NCBI GenBank assembly: GCA_025462725.1
Contig: JAOAPE010000010.1
Location: 62,001 to 126,000 of the forward strand
Direction of reading: 5' to 3'
DNA: 64,000 nucleotides
Source: Terriglobales bacterium
GTDB lineage: Bacteria; Acidobacteriota; Terriglobia; Terriglobales; Acidobacteriaceae
Below the pieces are notes generated by a model that ran no database searches, was not told the DNA's origin, and worked only from the letters and a program-made list of their open reading frames with translations. Every line of letters starts with the position of its first letter. Within the stretch, counting starts at the first letter, position 1. Positions 33,378-42,127 of the stretch are shown in pieces. The position numbers and the translations under genes are program-made.

Positions 33378-34700
33378 CTATCGCGGGCGGGCGATGAAGC
33401 CGTGGTCTCCTGCAGCGCTTCCTTCTACAGTTGAGAAAATTCCTACGACTACTCCAGTGTTGTTTGTGTCCTGCGCTTGGACATTCGTCGAGTCAGGGAC
33501 CACGACGTCGAAGAATGTACTGCCACTCTTGAAGAATCCGGAGAGAGGCTTGTTCGACGAGGTCCACAGGCCCGTGATCTGCTGAGTGTCATTGACGCCA
33601 TTGGCTTCGGTGTCGCCGGAGGTGGGCACGTTGAAGGTGGTGAAGCTAGTACCGCCGGTTGCAATATACCCAACGACATTGCCTCCGACCACGCCGACGA
33701 TGTCGCCATTATTGTTGATGTCTTTCGCGAAGTTGCCGCCAGTGATGGAGTTTGGGGCGTCGAAGAGGCGGAAGGTGCCGTTCGGATCGCGAACGTATCC
33801 GTGGGCGGTGCTGTTGGTGAAGTTGGCGCGTCCGACGATGGTGCCAGCGGTGTTGATGCCGTTGGCTTCGGTGGCGAAAACGTTGGGATCAGGGAAGGCG
33901 ATGCTGGTGAAGGTGCCGGCGTGGAGCAGGAATCCGGTAAGGACTCCGTTGGGAGCGGCGTACTCGCCGACAATGTCGCCATTGTCATTGATCTTGTTTG
34001 CGCGGGTAAATTTGTTCGCGCCAGGGAAATCAATGGTGGTAAAAACTCCGTTCGTCAGCAAGTAACCGTGTGTGCCGTTGGCGTCGGCGAATTCTCCCAC
34101 GACATCACCGAGGTTGTTGATGCCGAATGCATTCGTGTGGCTTGCCCCGGGGACATCGATCTGTGTGTAGCTGGCAGAGTATGCGGGGATGACTTCGTTG
34201 CAAGGGCCGGTGCTGAAGCTCCAGGTGAATGGGCCGCCGGAGAACCCGTTGATGGTGGCAGTGTATGTGGTGACCGCGCCGAAGGCCTCTGGAGTTTGTC
34301 GTCCGCCGGGGCCGACAATAAAGGTGGCGGTGTTGGTGGCGGTATCAAAGGTGGCTGCGCCACTAACATTTCCATTCGGACCGGTGACGGTGAAATTGCT
34401 CGCTGTGAAGTTACTCGGCCCGGCGCCAGCGTTGAACCGCACCGTTAGTGTCGAGAATTGCGGGACGCAGGTTGCACCGGCCATAGGAGTGACGGATTGT
34501 ACGGCTGCAGGTTGCGGAGTGGGTGACGGAGTTGGAGTCGGCGATGGCGTTGGAGTGGGCGATGGCGTTGGGGTGGGAGCAGGCGCGGGAGTGCCAGCAA
34601 TCTTCTGAGGCGTGGGCGTCGTTGGAGTGGAGTTGTCGCCGCCTCCGCATCCTGAAATGGTTAATGCAAGCAACAGGAGAAAAGCAGAGACAATCCGCAT
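33378..34700 (-). CDS. HAF-repeat lipoprotein
   Basis: A 440-residue secreted lipoprotein. The signal MRIVSAFLLLLALTISGC ends in a lipobox (SGC). A Pro-Thr-Ser linker (about 35-65) leads to a beta-sandwich-like domain (about 75-170). Tandem HAF-type repeats (about 180-440) follow, with GINNLGDVVGEF, KINDNGDIVGEY and DINNNGDIVGVV, which are extracellular beta units known in Acidobacteria. The start chosen is ATG 34700 (GGGG before it). The role is unknown; it is probably surface exposed. It diverges from the Tat-type gene. Confidence 0.85.
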   Translation of the reverse strand: MRIVSAFLLLLALTISGCGGGDNSTPTTPTPQKIAGTPAPAPTPTPSPTPTPSPTPTPSPTPQPAAVQSVTPMAGATCVPQFSTLTVRFNAGAGPSNFTASNFTVTGPNGNVSGAATFDTATNTATFIVGPGGRQTPEAFGAVTTYTATINGFSGGPFTWSFSTGPCNEVIPAYSASYTQIDVPGASHTNAFGINNLGDVVGEFADANGTHGYLLTNGVFTTIDFPGANKFTRANKINDNGDIVGEYAAPNGVLTGFLLHAGTFTSIAFPDPNVFATEANGINTAGTIVGRANFTNSTAHGYVRDPNGTFRLFDAPNSITGGNFAKDINNNGDIVGVVGGNVVGYIATGGTSFTTFNVPTSGDTEANGVNDTQQITGLWTSSNKPLSGFFKSGSTFFDVVVPDSTNVQAQDTNNTGVVVGIFSTVEGSAAGDHGFIARPR

Positions 34701-34839
34701 AAAGGCCCCGAAACGTGAACTGAGTGTTGTTGATTTGGATGGGCTGGGGTTGCTGCGAGTTTGCCGGATTTCTGGCGCTGTACCCTGCTTAGGCATACAA
34801 TCCTGCGGAGCAAGTTCCTCAGCACAGGAGGCCACACCA

Positions 34840-36015
34840 GTGCAGATCTCCCGCAGAAATTTCTTTCGCACAACTTTGTCCGCGACGGCTATCGGAGCGG
34901 TTTCAATGGCGGCCAATGCACTTCCCTTTCCAATGGAGGCGTTCGGAGAGCCGCGACGCGACTTTTGGCCCGATCCGCAAGCTGCTCCGGCGACGGGAGG
35001 CCCGGTGCTGCTGAACAGCAATGAGAATCCCTATGGGCCGTGGCCGAGCCTGAAGGAGAAGATGCGGGCGGCATTGGAGTTGGGGCATCGGTATCCCGAT
35101 GCGCAGTATGAGCAACTGACGGCGAAGATCGCGGAGCTGCATCGCGTGAAGGACGAGCAGGTGATGCTGGCGTGCGGCTCGAGCGAGATATTGCGGGTGA
35201 GTGCGGAATTGTTTTGCGGGCCGGGAAAGACGCTGGTGCAGGCGTCACCGACTTTTGAGTCACTGGGACACTATGCGCAAATGCGCGGCGCGACCGTTCG
35301 GGCAGTGCGCGTGAATGACAAGTACGAACACGACTTGCAGAAGATGTTGCCGGCGGGCGAAGAAAAAGTTGGGCTGGTCTATATCTGCAATCCGAATAAT
35401 CCGACGGCGAGCATCACTCCGCGAAAAGCGATCGAGGCGTATGTGAAGACGCTGCCGCAGGATACTTACGTCCTGATCGATGAGGCATACCACCACTTCG
35501 CGCTGAGTTCGCCGGACTATGTCTCGTTCTTGGATCAGCCGGTAAACGATCCGCGAATCATCGTCGCGAGAACGTTTTCGAAGATCTATGGGCTGGCGGG
35601 AATCCGCTTGGGATACGCGGTGGCCGCCCCGGAGACGGCGAAGAAGATGCGGGCGTTCTCCTCTTACGACAACGTGAACATCGTCGCTGCGAAATGCGGA
35701 ATCGCTGCGCTAAATGACGCGTCCGGATTAGCTGCGGCGATCAAGCGCACGGAAGCAGACCGCGCGGAGTTCATCAATCAAGCGAACAAACGCAAGATCG
35801 CGATCGTTCCGTCGCAAGGAAACTTCGTGATGATCGAGACAGGGAAACCTGTTCGGCAAGTGATTGATTATTTCAAATCTAAGAACGTGATGATCGGGCG
35901 TCCGTTCCCGCCGCTGGATACTCATGCCCGCGTCACGCTGGGAACTCCGCCGGAGATGCAGGCATTTTGGAAAGCGTTGGATGGGATGGGACGCGCGTCG
36001 CGCTCCAGCAGTTAG
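34840..36015 (+). CDS. Tat-exported HisC-like PLP aminotransferase
   Basis: A 391-residue class I/II aminotransferase similar to histidinol-phosphate aminotransferase (LNSNENPYGPWPSL; NPNNPT; TFSKIYGLAGIRLGY with the PLP-binding Lys; GRPF, RVTLGTPPEM). Unlike normal HisC it begins with a twin-arginine signal, ISRRNFFRTTLSATAIG, followed by AANALPFP. The GTG start at 34840 is supported by AGGAG nine bases upstream. Export of a PLP enzyme suggests a periplasmic amino-acid or amine reaction. No other his genes are near. Confidence 0.8.
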   Translation: MQISRRNFFRTTLSATAIGAVSMAANALPFPMEAFGEPRRDFWPDPQAAPATGGPVLLNSNENPYGPWPSLKEKMRAALELGHRYPDAQYEQLTAKIAELHRVKDEQVMLACGSSEILRVSAELFCGPGKTLVQASPTFESLGHYAQMRGATVRAVRVNDKYEHDLQKMLPAGEEKVGLVYICNPNNPTASITPRKAIEAYVKTLPQDTYVLIDEAYHHFALSSPDYVSFLDQPVNDPRIIVARTFSKIYGLAGIRLGYAVAAPETAKKMRAFSSYDNVNIVAAKCGIAALNDASGLAAAIKRTEADRAEFINQANKRKIAIVPSQGNFVMIETGKPVRQVIDYFKSKNVMIGRPFPPLDTHARVTLGTPPEMQAFWKALDGMGRASRSSS

Positions 36016-36043
36016 CAGTTAGCAGTCAGCACTTAGCAGTAAA
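36003..36043. repeat. Heptamer run AGCAGTT/AGCAGTC
   Basis: CAGCAGTTAGCAGTTAGCAG, then TCAGCACTTAGCAGT: about five imperfect 7-base units overlapping the aminotransferase stop. It is intergenic, in line with similar runs at 10791, 36808 and 55956. Confidence 0.8.
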
Positions 36044-36183
36044 TGGTTCAGCTGCTTACAAGGAGCGGTAGCAGCGGAAAGAAATCTGCCAGAATCAGCG
36101 GAAACCGCGGCAAAGTTTTTTTGTTTCGCGTTATACTGCGACAGCAACACGCAATCATCTCCCTCGAAGGAACATCTGCAATT

Positions 36184-36480
36184 ATGTCTGTAAAGGCACT
36201 TGAGAAGCCTGAAGCTGAAGTATCCGCCAGCGAATTCCACTCCCTTGAAGAAAAAATCTACCGCACGATCGAACTGCTGAAGACCGCGCGCGAAGCGAAA
36301 GCCAATGCGGAGCGCGATGTGAAGCGTGTCCGCGAACAACTTGAAGAGCGCGAAGAAGAAAACGAGCAGATGCGGACGCAGTTGGTGGCTCTCCGAAAAG
36401 AGCGCGAGGACGTGCGTACCAGAGTAGAAAAGATGCTGAAGCAAATTGATGCATTGACCGCGTCGGAATCTGAGGCATAA
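36184..36480 (+). CDS. ZapB-like coiled-coil protein
   Basis: A 98-residue nearly all-helical charged protein (KIYRTIELLKTAREAKANAE, VREQLEEREEENEQMR) predicted to form a coiled coil. ATG 36184 was chosen because the frame upstream crosses the region with TATACT (36132-36137), a possible -10. It lies nine bases before zapA, and similar small coiled-coil proteins precede zapA in other genomes, so a division (Z-ring) role is likely. ZapB identity is by context, not sequence. Confidence 0.7.
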   Translation: MSVKALEKPEAEVSASEFHSLEEKIYRTIELLKTAREAKANAERDVKRVREQLEEREEENEQMRTQLVALRKEREDVRTRVEKMLKQIDALTASESEA

Positions 36481-36488
36481 TCAGAGGC

Positions 36489-36800
36489 ATGAGCAAACCA
36501 GCTGTGAGCAACAGCGTTCGCGTTGAGATCTACGACCAGTCTTACAACCTGCGTGGCACCGATCCGGAATACATCTTCAAGTTGGCAGAATTTGTTGACC
36601 TGAAGATGCGATCAGTTGCAGAGCAGACACAGACGGTGGACTCATTGCGTCTCGCGGTGCTGGCGGCGCTCAATATCGCGGATGAGTATCACGTGCTAAA
36701 GCGGAAATACGATGCCATCGCAAGCGAGACGCAGCAGAATACGAGCAGGCTTTCCGGCGCGTTGAATGAGGCGTTGGATGAGATATTGAAGGTAGGGTGA
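36489..36800 (+). CDS. zapA: cell division protein ZapA
   Basis: A 103-residue protein with the ZapA pattern: an N-terminal domain (VRVEIYDQSYNLRGTDPEYIFKLAEFVDLKMR), then a coiled coil (DSLRLAVLAALNIADEYHVLKRKYD). ZapA bundles FtsZ filaments. It is separated from the coiled-coil gene by eight bases and followed by a terminator and then 6S RNA, the same order (zapA-ssrS) as in Escherichia coli. Confidence 0.92.
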   Translation: MSKPAVSNSVRVEIYDQSYNLRGTDPEYIFKLAEFVDLKMRSVAEQTQTVDSLRLAVLAALNIADEYHVLKRKYDAIASETQQNTSRLSGALNEALDEILKVG

Positions 36801-36807
36801 AAGACCC

Positions 36808-36838
36808 GTTTCTAGTTTTTAGTTTTTAGTTTCTAAAA
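36808..36838. repeat. TTTCTAG/TTTTTAG heptamer run
   Basis: TTTCTAGTTTTTAGTTTTTAG, then TTTCTAA, just after zapA. Four imperfect 7-base units. Confidence 0.8.
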
Positions 36839-36874
36839 GACTCCCAGGGGCTAAGCCCGCTGGGAGTTTTTTTG
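36838..36874 (+). terminator. Terminator of zapA
   Basis: ACTCCCAGGGG/CCCGCTGGGAGT stem with TTTTTTT after it. Confidence 0.88.
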
Positions 36875-36934
36875 CGCCCGTTCAGGCGAAACAGGGTTCC
36901 TGATTATTTTTTCCAGATATTCACATCCTGGCGC

Positions 36935-36963
36935 TTGCGTTATCGCGCAATTTTCCTTAGCAT
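36935..36963 (+). promoter_or_regulatory. Candidate promoter of 6S RNA
   Basis: TTGCGT at 36935-36940 and TAGCAT at 36958-36963, 17 bases apart. Moderate matches to sigma-70 boxes, placed about 7 bases before the likely RNA 5' end. Confidence 0.45.
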
Positions 36964-36969
36964 CGATTT

Positions 36970-37170
36970 CGGAGACCGACCTGCAAAGTTTGTGTAGGTG
37001 GACACCGTTTATTGAACCAATATCTATAAACCGGGAGCATGACTCGAATGAACGGTCCGGTGTGCTATGTTCCGCCAGTCGGAAAAGCCTAAAGGACCTC
37101 GGCGTGTTCCCACTGTCTAACGACAGGTTCATAAACGGCCCAACTCACGGCCCCGTGGGTCGGCCTTTCT
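36970..37170 (+). ncRNA. ssrS: 6S RNA
   Basis: This region folds as the long interrupted hairpin of 6S RNA. CCGTTTATTGAACC (37006-37019) pairs with GGTTCATAAACGG (37126-37138). A large bubble follows, then GGGAGCA with TGTTCCC, GGTCC with GGACC, and the apical TTCCG/CGGAA. The text GGAAAAGCCTAAAGGACC resembles the conserved AGAAGCCTTAAAACTG part of enterobacterial 6S RNA. The position immediately after zapA supports it strongly. It is expected to bind RNA polymerase holoenzyme and reduce housekeeping transcription in stationary phase. A GC hairpin plus TTTCTTT near 37150-37170 ends it. Confidence 0.85.
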
Positions 37171-37309
37171 TTAACCTTCATAAAAGGGCTCCGCGGCAAG
37201 CCGCTTTTGCCCTCGTTGTCTGCTCGCGCTTTACGGCGCTCGCTCCCTTCCTCACCCCCGTTCCTTATGTCCCGTGCTGGTAAACTGAAATTGAACGAAT
37301 AACTTCTCT
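37171..37309. other. Gap between 6S RNA and lgt
   Basis: No gene. Contains CCGCGGCAAGCCGCTTTTGC and CGCTTTACGGCGC small palindromes of the intergenic-repeat kind (37188-37265). Confidence 0.5.
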
Positions 37310-38107
37310 TTGTTTCCCCACCTCTTTGAATTCGGACGATTCGCGCTGCCTACTTACGGCGTGCTCGCGGCCATTGGCTTGGTTGTCGGGCTGATCATCA
37401 ATGTCAATCTGGCGAAGCGCGATGGTATCGATGAGGACTTCTCGTGGAATCTAGGAGTGATATCGATCATCTGCGGGGTGATCGGCGCGAAGGTACTGCT
37501 GGTCATCAATGACTGGGGATACTATTCGGCGCATCGCGGCGAGATTTTCAGCTTGAACATCTTGCAGGCGGGTGGCGTCTGGTATGGCGGTTTCATTGCC
37601 GCAGTGTTGGGCGGGCTGGCATATGTCGCGGTGCAGAAAAAGCCGTTGCTGAAGACGCTGGATGCATTTGTGCCGGGTATCGCGTTCGGACACGCGGTCG
37701 GCAGACTCGGATGTTTCGCCGCAGGATGCTGCTACGGCAAAGCCACTGACAAACCGTGGGGCGTGGTGTTTACGAATCCGCTGGCACATTCGCTCGTCGG
37801 GACGCCGCTGGGAATCAGGATGCATCCGACGCAGATTTATGAATTCCTGGCGGAGATGACCATCTTTGCCATTGTGCTGTGGACGTGGCGGCACAAGAAA
37901 TTCTCCGGACAGGTATTTGGGACTTACGCGTTTCTCTACGGTATCGCGCGATTCTGGCTGGAGTTTTACCGCGACGATCCGGAACGCGGATCTGTCTTCA
38001 ATGGCCTGATGAGCGGGACACAGTTGATATCGATCGTGCTAGTGATCATGGGCGGGTTGATGTTCATTCAATGGCGGGGTGAGAGTAAATCGGCGGTTGC
38101 GGTTTAG
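37310..38107 (+). CDS. lgt: prolipoprotein diacylglyceryl transferase
   Basis: A 265-residue integral membrane enzyme that transfers diacylglycerol to the lipobox Cys of preprolipoproteins. The Lgt signature HAVGRLGCFAAGCCYG (with the essential HGR-like motif and Arg), HPTQIYE and the terminal FIQWR are present, with about seven membrane helices. The start is a TTG (MFPHLFEFGRFALPTYG); no ribosome binding site is seen. It is needed for the several lipoproteins in this window. Confidence 0.95.
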   Translation: MFPHLFEFGRFALPTYGVLAAIGLVVGLIINVNLAKRDGIDEDFSWNLGVISIICGVIGAKVLLVINDWGYYSAHRGEIFSLNILQAGGVWYGGFIAAVLGGLAYVAVQKKPLLKTLDAFVPGIAFGHAVGRLGCFAAGCCYGKATDKPWGVVFTNPLAHSLVGTPLGIRMHPTQIYEFLAEMTIFAIVLWTWRHKKFSGQVFGTYAFLYGIARFWLEFYRDDPERGSVFNGLMSGTQLISIVLVIMGGLMFIQWRGESKSAVAV

Positions 38108-38108
38108 A

Positions 38109-38204
38109 GCTGCCGTCCCTACGGGATTCGGTTTCGATTTGTCCGACTACCCACCACTTACGTGGTGGGCTAAGCACTTCGCTTTCCGCGCCTACGGCGC
38201 TGTT
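38109..38204. repeat. Hairpin repeat after lgt
   Basis: GCCGTCCCTACGGGATTCG, CCCACCACTTACGTGGTGGG and TTTCCGCGCCTACGGCGC. Over 80 percent alike by eye to 31288-31391. Confidence 0.88.
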
Positions 38205-38261
38205 TCAGGGATCGCATCTTGTTCCGTTCATTTCTCGCCGTCCGTAGTGGACGGCAAAAAT

Positions 38262-38500
38262 CCCCACGTTAGCTTCGCGAAGGTGAGCACCGCTTTCGAG
38301 GACCCAGAAGTTCCGCCCCATGCGGGAAATTGAATACTTCCGCGTTGGCTTCGCGAATGCGGGGCACCCGCTTCCGACAATCGATCAGTTCGGACCCAAG
38401 CGGGCATTGTGGCAGATGGAAAAAGCCCACGTTAGCTTCGCGAACGCGGGACACCTACTTCTGGCAGCTTGGGTTCTCAGAGCCCGCCATATTGCGGAGT
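38262..38500. repeat. Three imperfect direct repeats of about 75-85 bases
   Basis: Each copy has CACGTTAGCTTCGCGAA (or CGCGTTGGCTTCGCGAA) followed by GCGGGxCACC and GxACCCA/GGGTTC-type ends: 38268, 38338 and 38427. No coding potential is convincing. The third copy is followed by an inverted TGTCATCCTAAGCGGAG element (38503-38536). Confidence 0.7.
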
Positions 38501-38559
38501 CGTAGTGATCCTTCTCTCCGCTTAGGATGACAATCTCTCTAGCAGTTACAATGGAATGA

Positions 38560-39732
38560 ATGTCTCCGAAGAAATCCAATGAATTTCAAGCTTCCGCAGA
38601 GGATGTGGGAAAGCGGCTGGACCAGTTTCTGGTGTCGCAGCTTGACGATGTAAGCCGCGCGCGCGTGCAGCAGTTGATCGAGCAGGAAAAGATCAGCGTC
38701 AACGGCAAGTCAGAGAAGGCTTCATATCGCATGCAGGAAGGCGATGATGTCGCTCTGCTGGGGCCAGCAGTGCCTCCACCGCTAAAGGCGACTCCGGAAA
38801 ATATTCCCCTTGATGTTGTCTATGAGGACGATTCGCTGGCGGTGATCAACAAGCCAGCGGGGATGATGGTGCATGCGGGCGCGGGGCAAGCGGCCGAGGA
38901 TCACGAGGAAGATGATCCGCGCACGCGGGGCACGCTGGTGAATGCGCTGCTGTATCGGTTCAATAAGCTGTCGCAAGAGGGCGGCCAGTTGCGGCCGGGG
39001 ATCGTGCATCGGCTGGACAAGGATACGAGCGGGCTGATCATCGTTGCGAAGAACGATTCCGCGCACCGGAAACTGGCGGAACAGTTTTCGAGTCGTGTCG
39101 TAAAAAAGACATACATTGCCCTGGTGCATGGCTGGCCTAAGCAACCGAAAGGCACGATCAATGCGGCGATCGGGCGCGATAGGTCGCGGCGGCACAGGAT
39201 GTCAACGCGCGCACGCGAAGGCCGAGATGCCATCACGCATTACAAAGTGCTGGGCGAGTACACGACTCCGTACGGAAAGTTTGCGCTGCTGGAAGTGACT
39301 ATCGAGACGGGACGCACGCATCAGATCCGCGTGCATCTGGCGTCGCTGGGACACACCGTCGTAGGCGACACGCTGTATGGGTCGCCGCGGGAGATTGCTC
39401 CGCTGAGCAGTGCGTACAATCGGGCGAAACCGGCGGACACCAAAGCGACACGTGATCGCGCATCATCCGAACTTGCGCGGACGCTGACAGAACAAGCGAC
39501 GGGAGACGGAGTCGCAAAGAAAAAAGCTGTGAAGAAGAAGGCGAGCAAAGACTCGGCTCCGGTGGAAACGCAGGCTGTAAAGGCGATCACTCCGCTGACG
39601 TTGTCGCGAAACTTCCTGCATGCGGCGGCGGTGGAGTTTGTACATCCGAAATCGGGCAAGCCATTGAGTTTCGAGCGCAAACTTCCAGCAGAGCTGGACG
39701 GCTTTCTGGCCCAGTTGCGGCATCAAACCTAG
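38560..39732 (+). CDS. RluD-family 23S rRNA pseudouridine synthase
   Basis: A 390-residue enzyme. An S4 RNA-binding domain (about 10-65, GKRLDQFLVSQLDDVSRARVQQLIEQ) is followed by the RluA/RluD catalytic domain with the active-site motif HRLDKDTSGLII (Asp) and later GRTHQIRVHLASLGHTVVGDTLYG. A non-conserved Lys/Ala-rich insertion of about 70 residues (AKKKAVKKKASK) separates GDTLYG from the final strand LSRNFLHAAAVEFVHPKSGKPLSFERKLP. The ATG at 38560 is clear. Target base not determined; RluD is the nearest type. Confidence 0.9.
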   Translation: MSPKKSNEFQASAEDVGKRLDQFLVSQLDDVSRARVQQLIEQEKISVNGKSEKASYRMQEGDDVALLGPAVPPPLKATPENIPLDVVYEDDSLAVINKPAGMMVHAGAGQAAEDHEEDDPRTRGTLVNALLYRFNKLSQEGGQLRPGIVHRLDKDTSGLIIVAKNDSAHRKLAEQFSSRVVKKTYIALVHGWPKQPKGTINAAIGRDRSRRHRMSTRAREGRDAITHYKVLGEYTTPYGKFALLEVTIETGRTHQIRVHLASLGHTVVGDTLYGSPREIAPLSSAYNRAKPADTKATRDRASSELARTLTEQATGDGVAKKKAVKKKASKDSAPVETQAVKAITPLTLSRNFLHAAAVEFVHPKSGKPLSFERKLPAELDGFLAQLRHQT

Positions 39733-39750
39733 CACCAACCGGAATATATA

Positions 39751-40965
39751 ATGAATGTGCTGATGAGAAACGTTCGCATACTTGTACTTGCAGGCGCGGC
39801 GATGATGATGTCGAGCGCGATGGCACAAACGACGGGATCGACAGGACAAGAGCTGCCGTCGGCACCTTCGGCGACGAGTGCGCCGGCAAAGAAACCGGCG
39901 CCTCCAGCTTCCGCACAGACTACACCAGCACCTACGCCGAAGACTGATGCCCAGGCGACGCAGCCAGTATTGCAATCTCTTGGCGACGGCAAGAAGAAAC
40001 CTACGTCCACTCCGGCGCAAGATCCGCAGACGAACAAGGGGAACCAGGATCCGTCATCGGCGCTCCCGCCACCGGATGCGGATAACCCTGCGTCAGACAA
40101 ACCGTTGGGCGCGAAAGATTCAGCGAATCCGGATGACTTCACCGTTAAGAAAAAAGTGGAAGAGGTCAACGTCATCTTTACCGTGACGGACAAACACGGG
40201 CGATTCATCAAGAACCTGCAGAAGGATGAATTCAGCGTGATGGACGATAAGCGTCCGGCGGAGGCGATCAGAAGTTTTGTCGCTGAGACCAATCTTCCGC
40301 TGCGCGTAGGGCTGCTAGTGGATGCGAGCAACTCTATCCGCGACCGTTTCAAGTTCGAGCAGGAAGCGGCGATCGAATTCCTCAACCAGATCATTCGTCC
40401 CGTGGACGAAGGATTTGTGCTGGGTTTTGACACAACGCCTGAAGTCACGCAGGACTTCACCAGCCGCACGGAAAAACTGTCGGCGGGCGTGAGAATGCTT
40501 CGCCCGGGTGGAGGCACTGCGCTTTTCGATGCGCTTTATTATGCGTGCCGGGATAAGTTGCTGGCGCATCCTGACAAGCAGACTGTGCGCAAGGCGATCA
40601 TCTTGCTCTCTGATGGAGATGACAACCAAAGCCGCGTGACCCGCGAAGAAGCCATCGAAATGGCGCAGCGCGCGGAGGTGGTGGTTTACACGATCAGCAC
40701 AAACCTCGCCGATAAAGGCCGCGGAGATAAAGTGCTGGAGCGGATATCCGAGGCGACAGGCGGGCGCGCATTCTTCCCGTTCAAGATTCAAGACGTGTCA
40801 AATGCGTTTTTGGAAATCCAGGAAGAGCTGCGCAGTCAGTACGCGCTCGCGTACAAGCCTGCAGACTTCAACTCAGATGGGCGTTACAGGTCAATCGACA
40901 TTACCGCGCATAACAACAAGCTGAAAGTGCGAGCGCGTAAGGGATACTTCGCGCCTAAAGGCTGA
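39751..40965 (+). CDS. secreted VWFA-related (acidobacterial type) protein 1
   Basis: A 404-residue protein with signal peptide (LVLAGAAMMMSSAMA) and a Pro/Ala/Thr-rich linker. A VWFA-related domain follows (about 150-400): VNVIFTVTDKHGRFIKNLQKDEFSVMDD, then the MIDAS strand VGLLVDASNS (DxSxS intact), GGGTALFDALYYA, AIILLSDGDDNQS, and the end YRSIDITAHNNKLKVRARKGYFAP. This is the VWFA-related acidobacterial domain (TIGR03436-like), which probably binds a divalent ion and a protein ligand outside the cytoplasm. It is one of three neighbouring copies. Confidence 0.9.
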   Translation: MNVLMRNVRILVLAGAAMMMSSAMAQTTGSTGQELPSAPSATSAPAKKPAPPASAQTTPAPTPKTDAQATQPVLQSLGDGKKKPTSTPAQDPQTNKGNQDPSSALPPPDADNPASDKPLGAKDSANPDDFTVKKKVEEVNVIFTVTDKHGRFIKNLQKDEFSVMDDKRPAEAIRSFVAETNLPLRVGLLVDASNSIRDRFKFEQEAAIEFLNQIIRPVDEGFVLGFDTTPEVTQDFTSRTEKLSAGVRMLRPGGGTALFDALYYACRDKLLAHPDKQTVRKAIILLSDGDDNQSRVTREEAIEMAQRAEVVVYTISTNLADKGRGDKVLERISEATGGRAFFPFKIQDVSNAFLEIQEELRSQYALAYKPADFNSDGRYRSIDITAHNNKLKVRARKGYFAPKG

Positions 40966-41065
40966 GAGACAGTGGGTAGTGGCTAGTGTCTAGTTTGAAA
41001 CAAAACCTGGAAAGAACTTCATGAAGCCAGTTTCTAATAGCGAAGGTGCTTGTGCCAAGAGCTGG

Positions 41066-42127
41066 TTACTTCCTTGGCGCGTAATAGCCTTTTCGCGCCT
41101 GAACCTTGCCTGATTTCGTGTGAATCTCGATTTGGCGGAATTTTCCGTCACGGGCTTGATTAGTCGGTGAGTATCCGATGCTGTACTGGCTGCGGAGTTC
41201 GGCGGCCACCTGATCGAAAGCTTCCTTCAGTTTGTCCGGACGTGAGCCAACGTCAATCACGCGGCCGCCGGTCTCTTCCGTAAGCTTGTGCATGGCGCGG
41301 TCGCCGCCGTATCCCATCTGGCCGTAGAACTGACGGTCGGCGATGAGCAGTACGTAGCAGATGGTGTCGGCTTTCTGCGCGGCTTCGATAGCGTCCTGAA
41401 TCTTGAGCTTGCTGCCAACATCTTCGCCGTCGGTGAGGATGATCATGGCCTTGCGTCCGACTTCGCGAGCGAGCTTTTCATCCGATGCGAGGAAAACTGC
41501 GTCGTAGAGTGCAGTGCCGCGCGGCATGCTGCTGGTGGGAATTGGGCCGCCACCCATCCCGGGAACGCCGGTGCTGGCGCCGCCGGTGTTGATGCGGACA
41601 CTGTTCATCGCCGTGCGCAATTCTTTGGAAGAGTTGGTGAAGTCCTGAACGAGTTCAACGTTCACGTCGAAATTGATGACGAAGGCGAGGTCCTTGGGAC
41701 GCAGCACCTCGTTGAGGAACTGTCCGCCGACCTCCTGCTCCATGGGAAGAACGCGTTGCTGGCTGCCACTGGTGTCAATCAGCATGCCGAGCGTGAGCGG
41801 CAGGTTGGTATCGCCGGTGAAGTACTTAATGTTCTGCGGCTGGCCTTCTTCGAGGATCTGGAAGTCTTCCTTCTTCAAGTTCGGAATCAACATGCCGTGC
41901 TTGTCTTTTACGTTGAAGAAAATGTTGACGACGCTGACGTCCACGCGAAAAGTATCATTCTGGCCCTGTTCGGCATTTGAAGGAGTCTTCTGCGCGGGAG
42001 GCGATGCCTGCTGCGGCGATTGCGCGAAAGAATGGCCGGCATAGATCGACATGGCGCAAACGGCCACAGTGAGGACGAGAATCACTGCGCGTAGCCGACG
42101 GGAACCACTTGCCATGTTTGTGTTCAT
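41066..42127 (-). CDS. secreted VWFA-related protein 2
   Basis: A 353-residue homologue of the gene at 39751. Signal segment LRAVILVLTVAVCAMSIYAGHSFAQS, then FRVDVSVVNIFFNVKDKHGMLIPNLKKEDFQILEE, MIDAS LGMLIDTSGSQQ intact, RGTALYDAVFLASDEKLA, AMIILTDGEDVGS, and the end YRQIEIHTKSGKVQARKGYYAPRK-like block. ATG 42127 (MNTNMASGSRR) is preferred over the longer frame. It is transcribed divergently from protein 3, sharing a 105-base region. Confidence 0.88.
   Translation of the reverse strand: MNTNMASGSRRLRAVILVLTVAVCAMSIYAGHSFAQSPQQASPPAQKTPSNAEQGQNDTFRVDVSVVNIFFNVKDKHGMLIPNLKKEDFQILEEGQPQNIKYFTGDTNLPLTLGMLIDTSGSQQRVLPMEQEVGGQFLNEVLRPKDLAFVINFDVNVELVQDFTNSSKELRTAMNSVRINTGGASTGVPGMGGGPIPTSSMPRGTALYDAVFLASDEKLAREVGRKAMIILTDGEDVGSKLKIQDAIEAAQKADTICYVLLIADRQFYGQMGYGGDRAMHKLTEETGGRVIDVGSRPDKLKEAFDQVAAELRSQYSIGYSPTNQARDGKFRQIEIHTKSGKVQARKGYYAPRK

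Noticed and set aside
38262-38500. CRISPR array
   Set aside because: The three copies are diverged over their whole length and do not alternate constant repeats with variable spacers.
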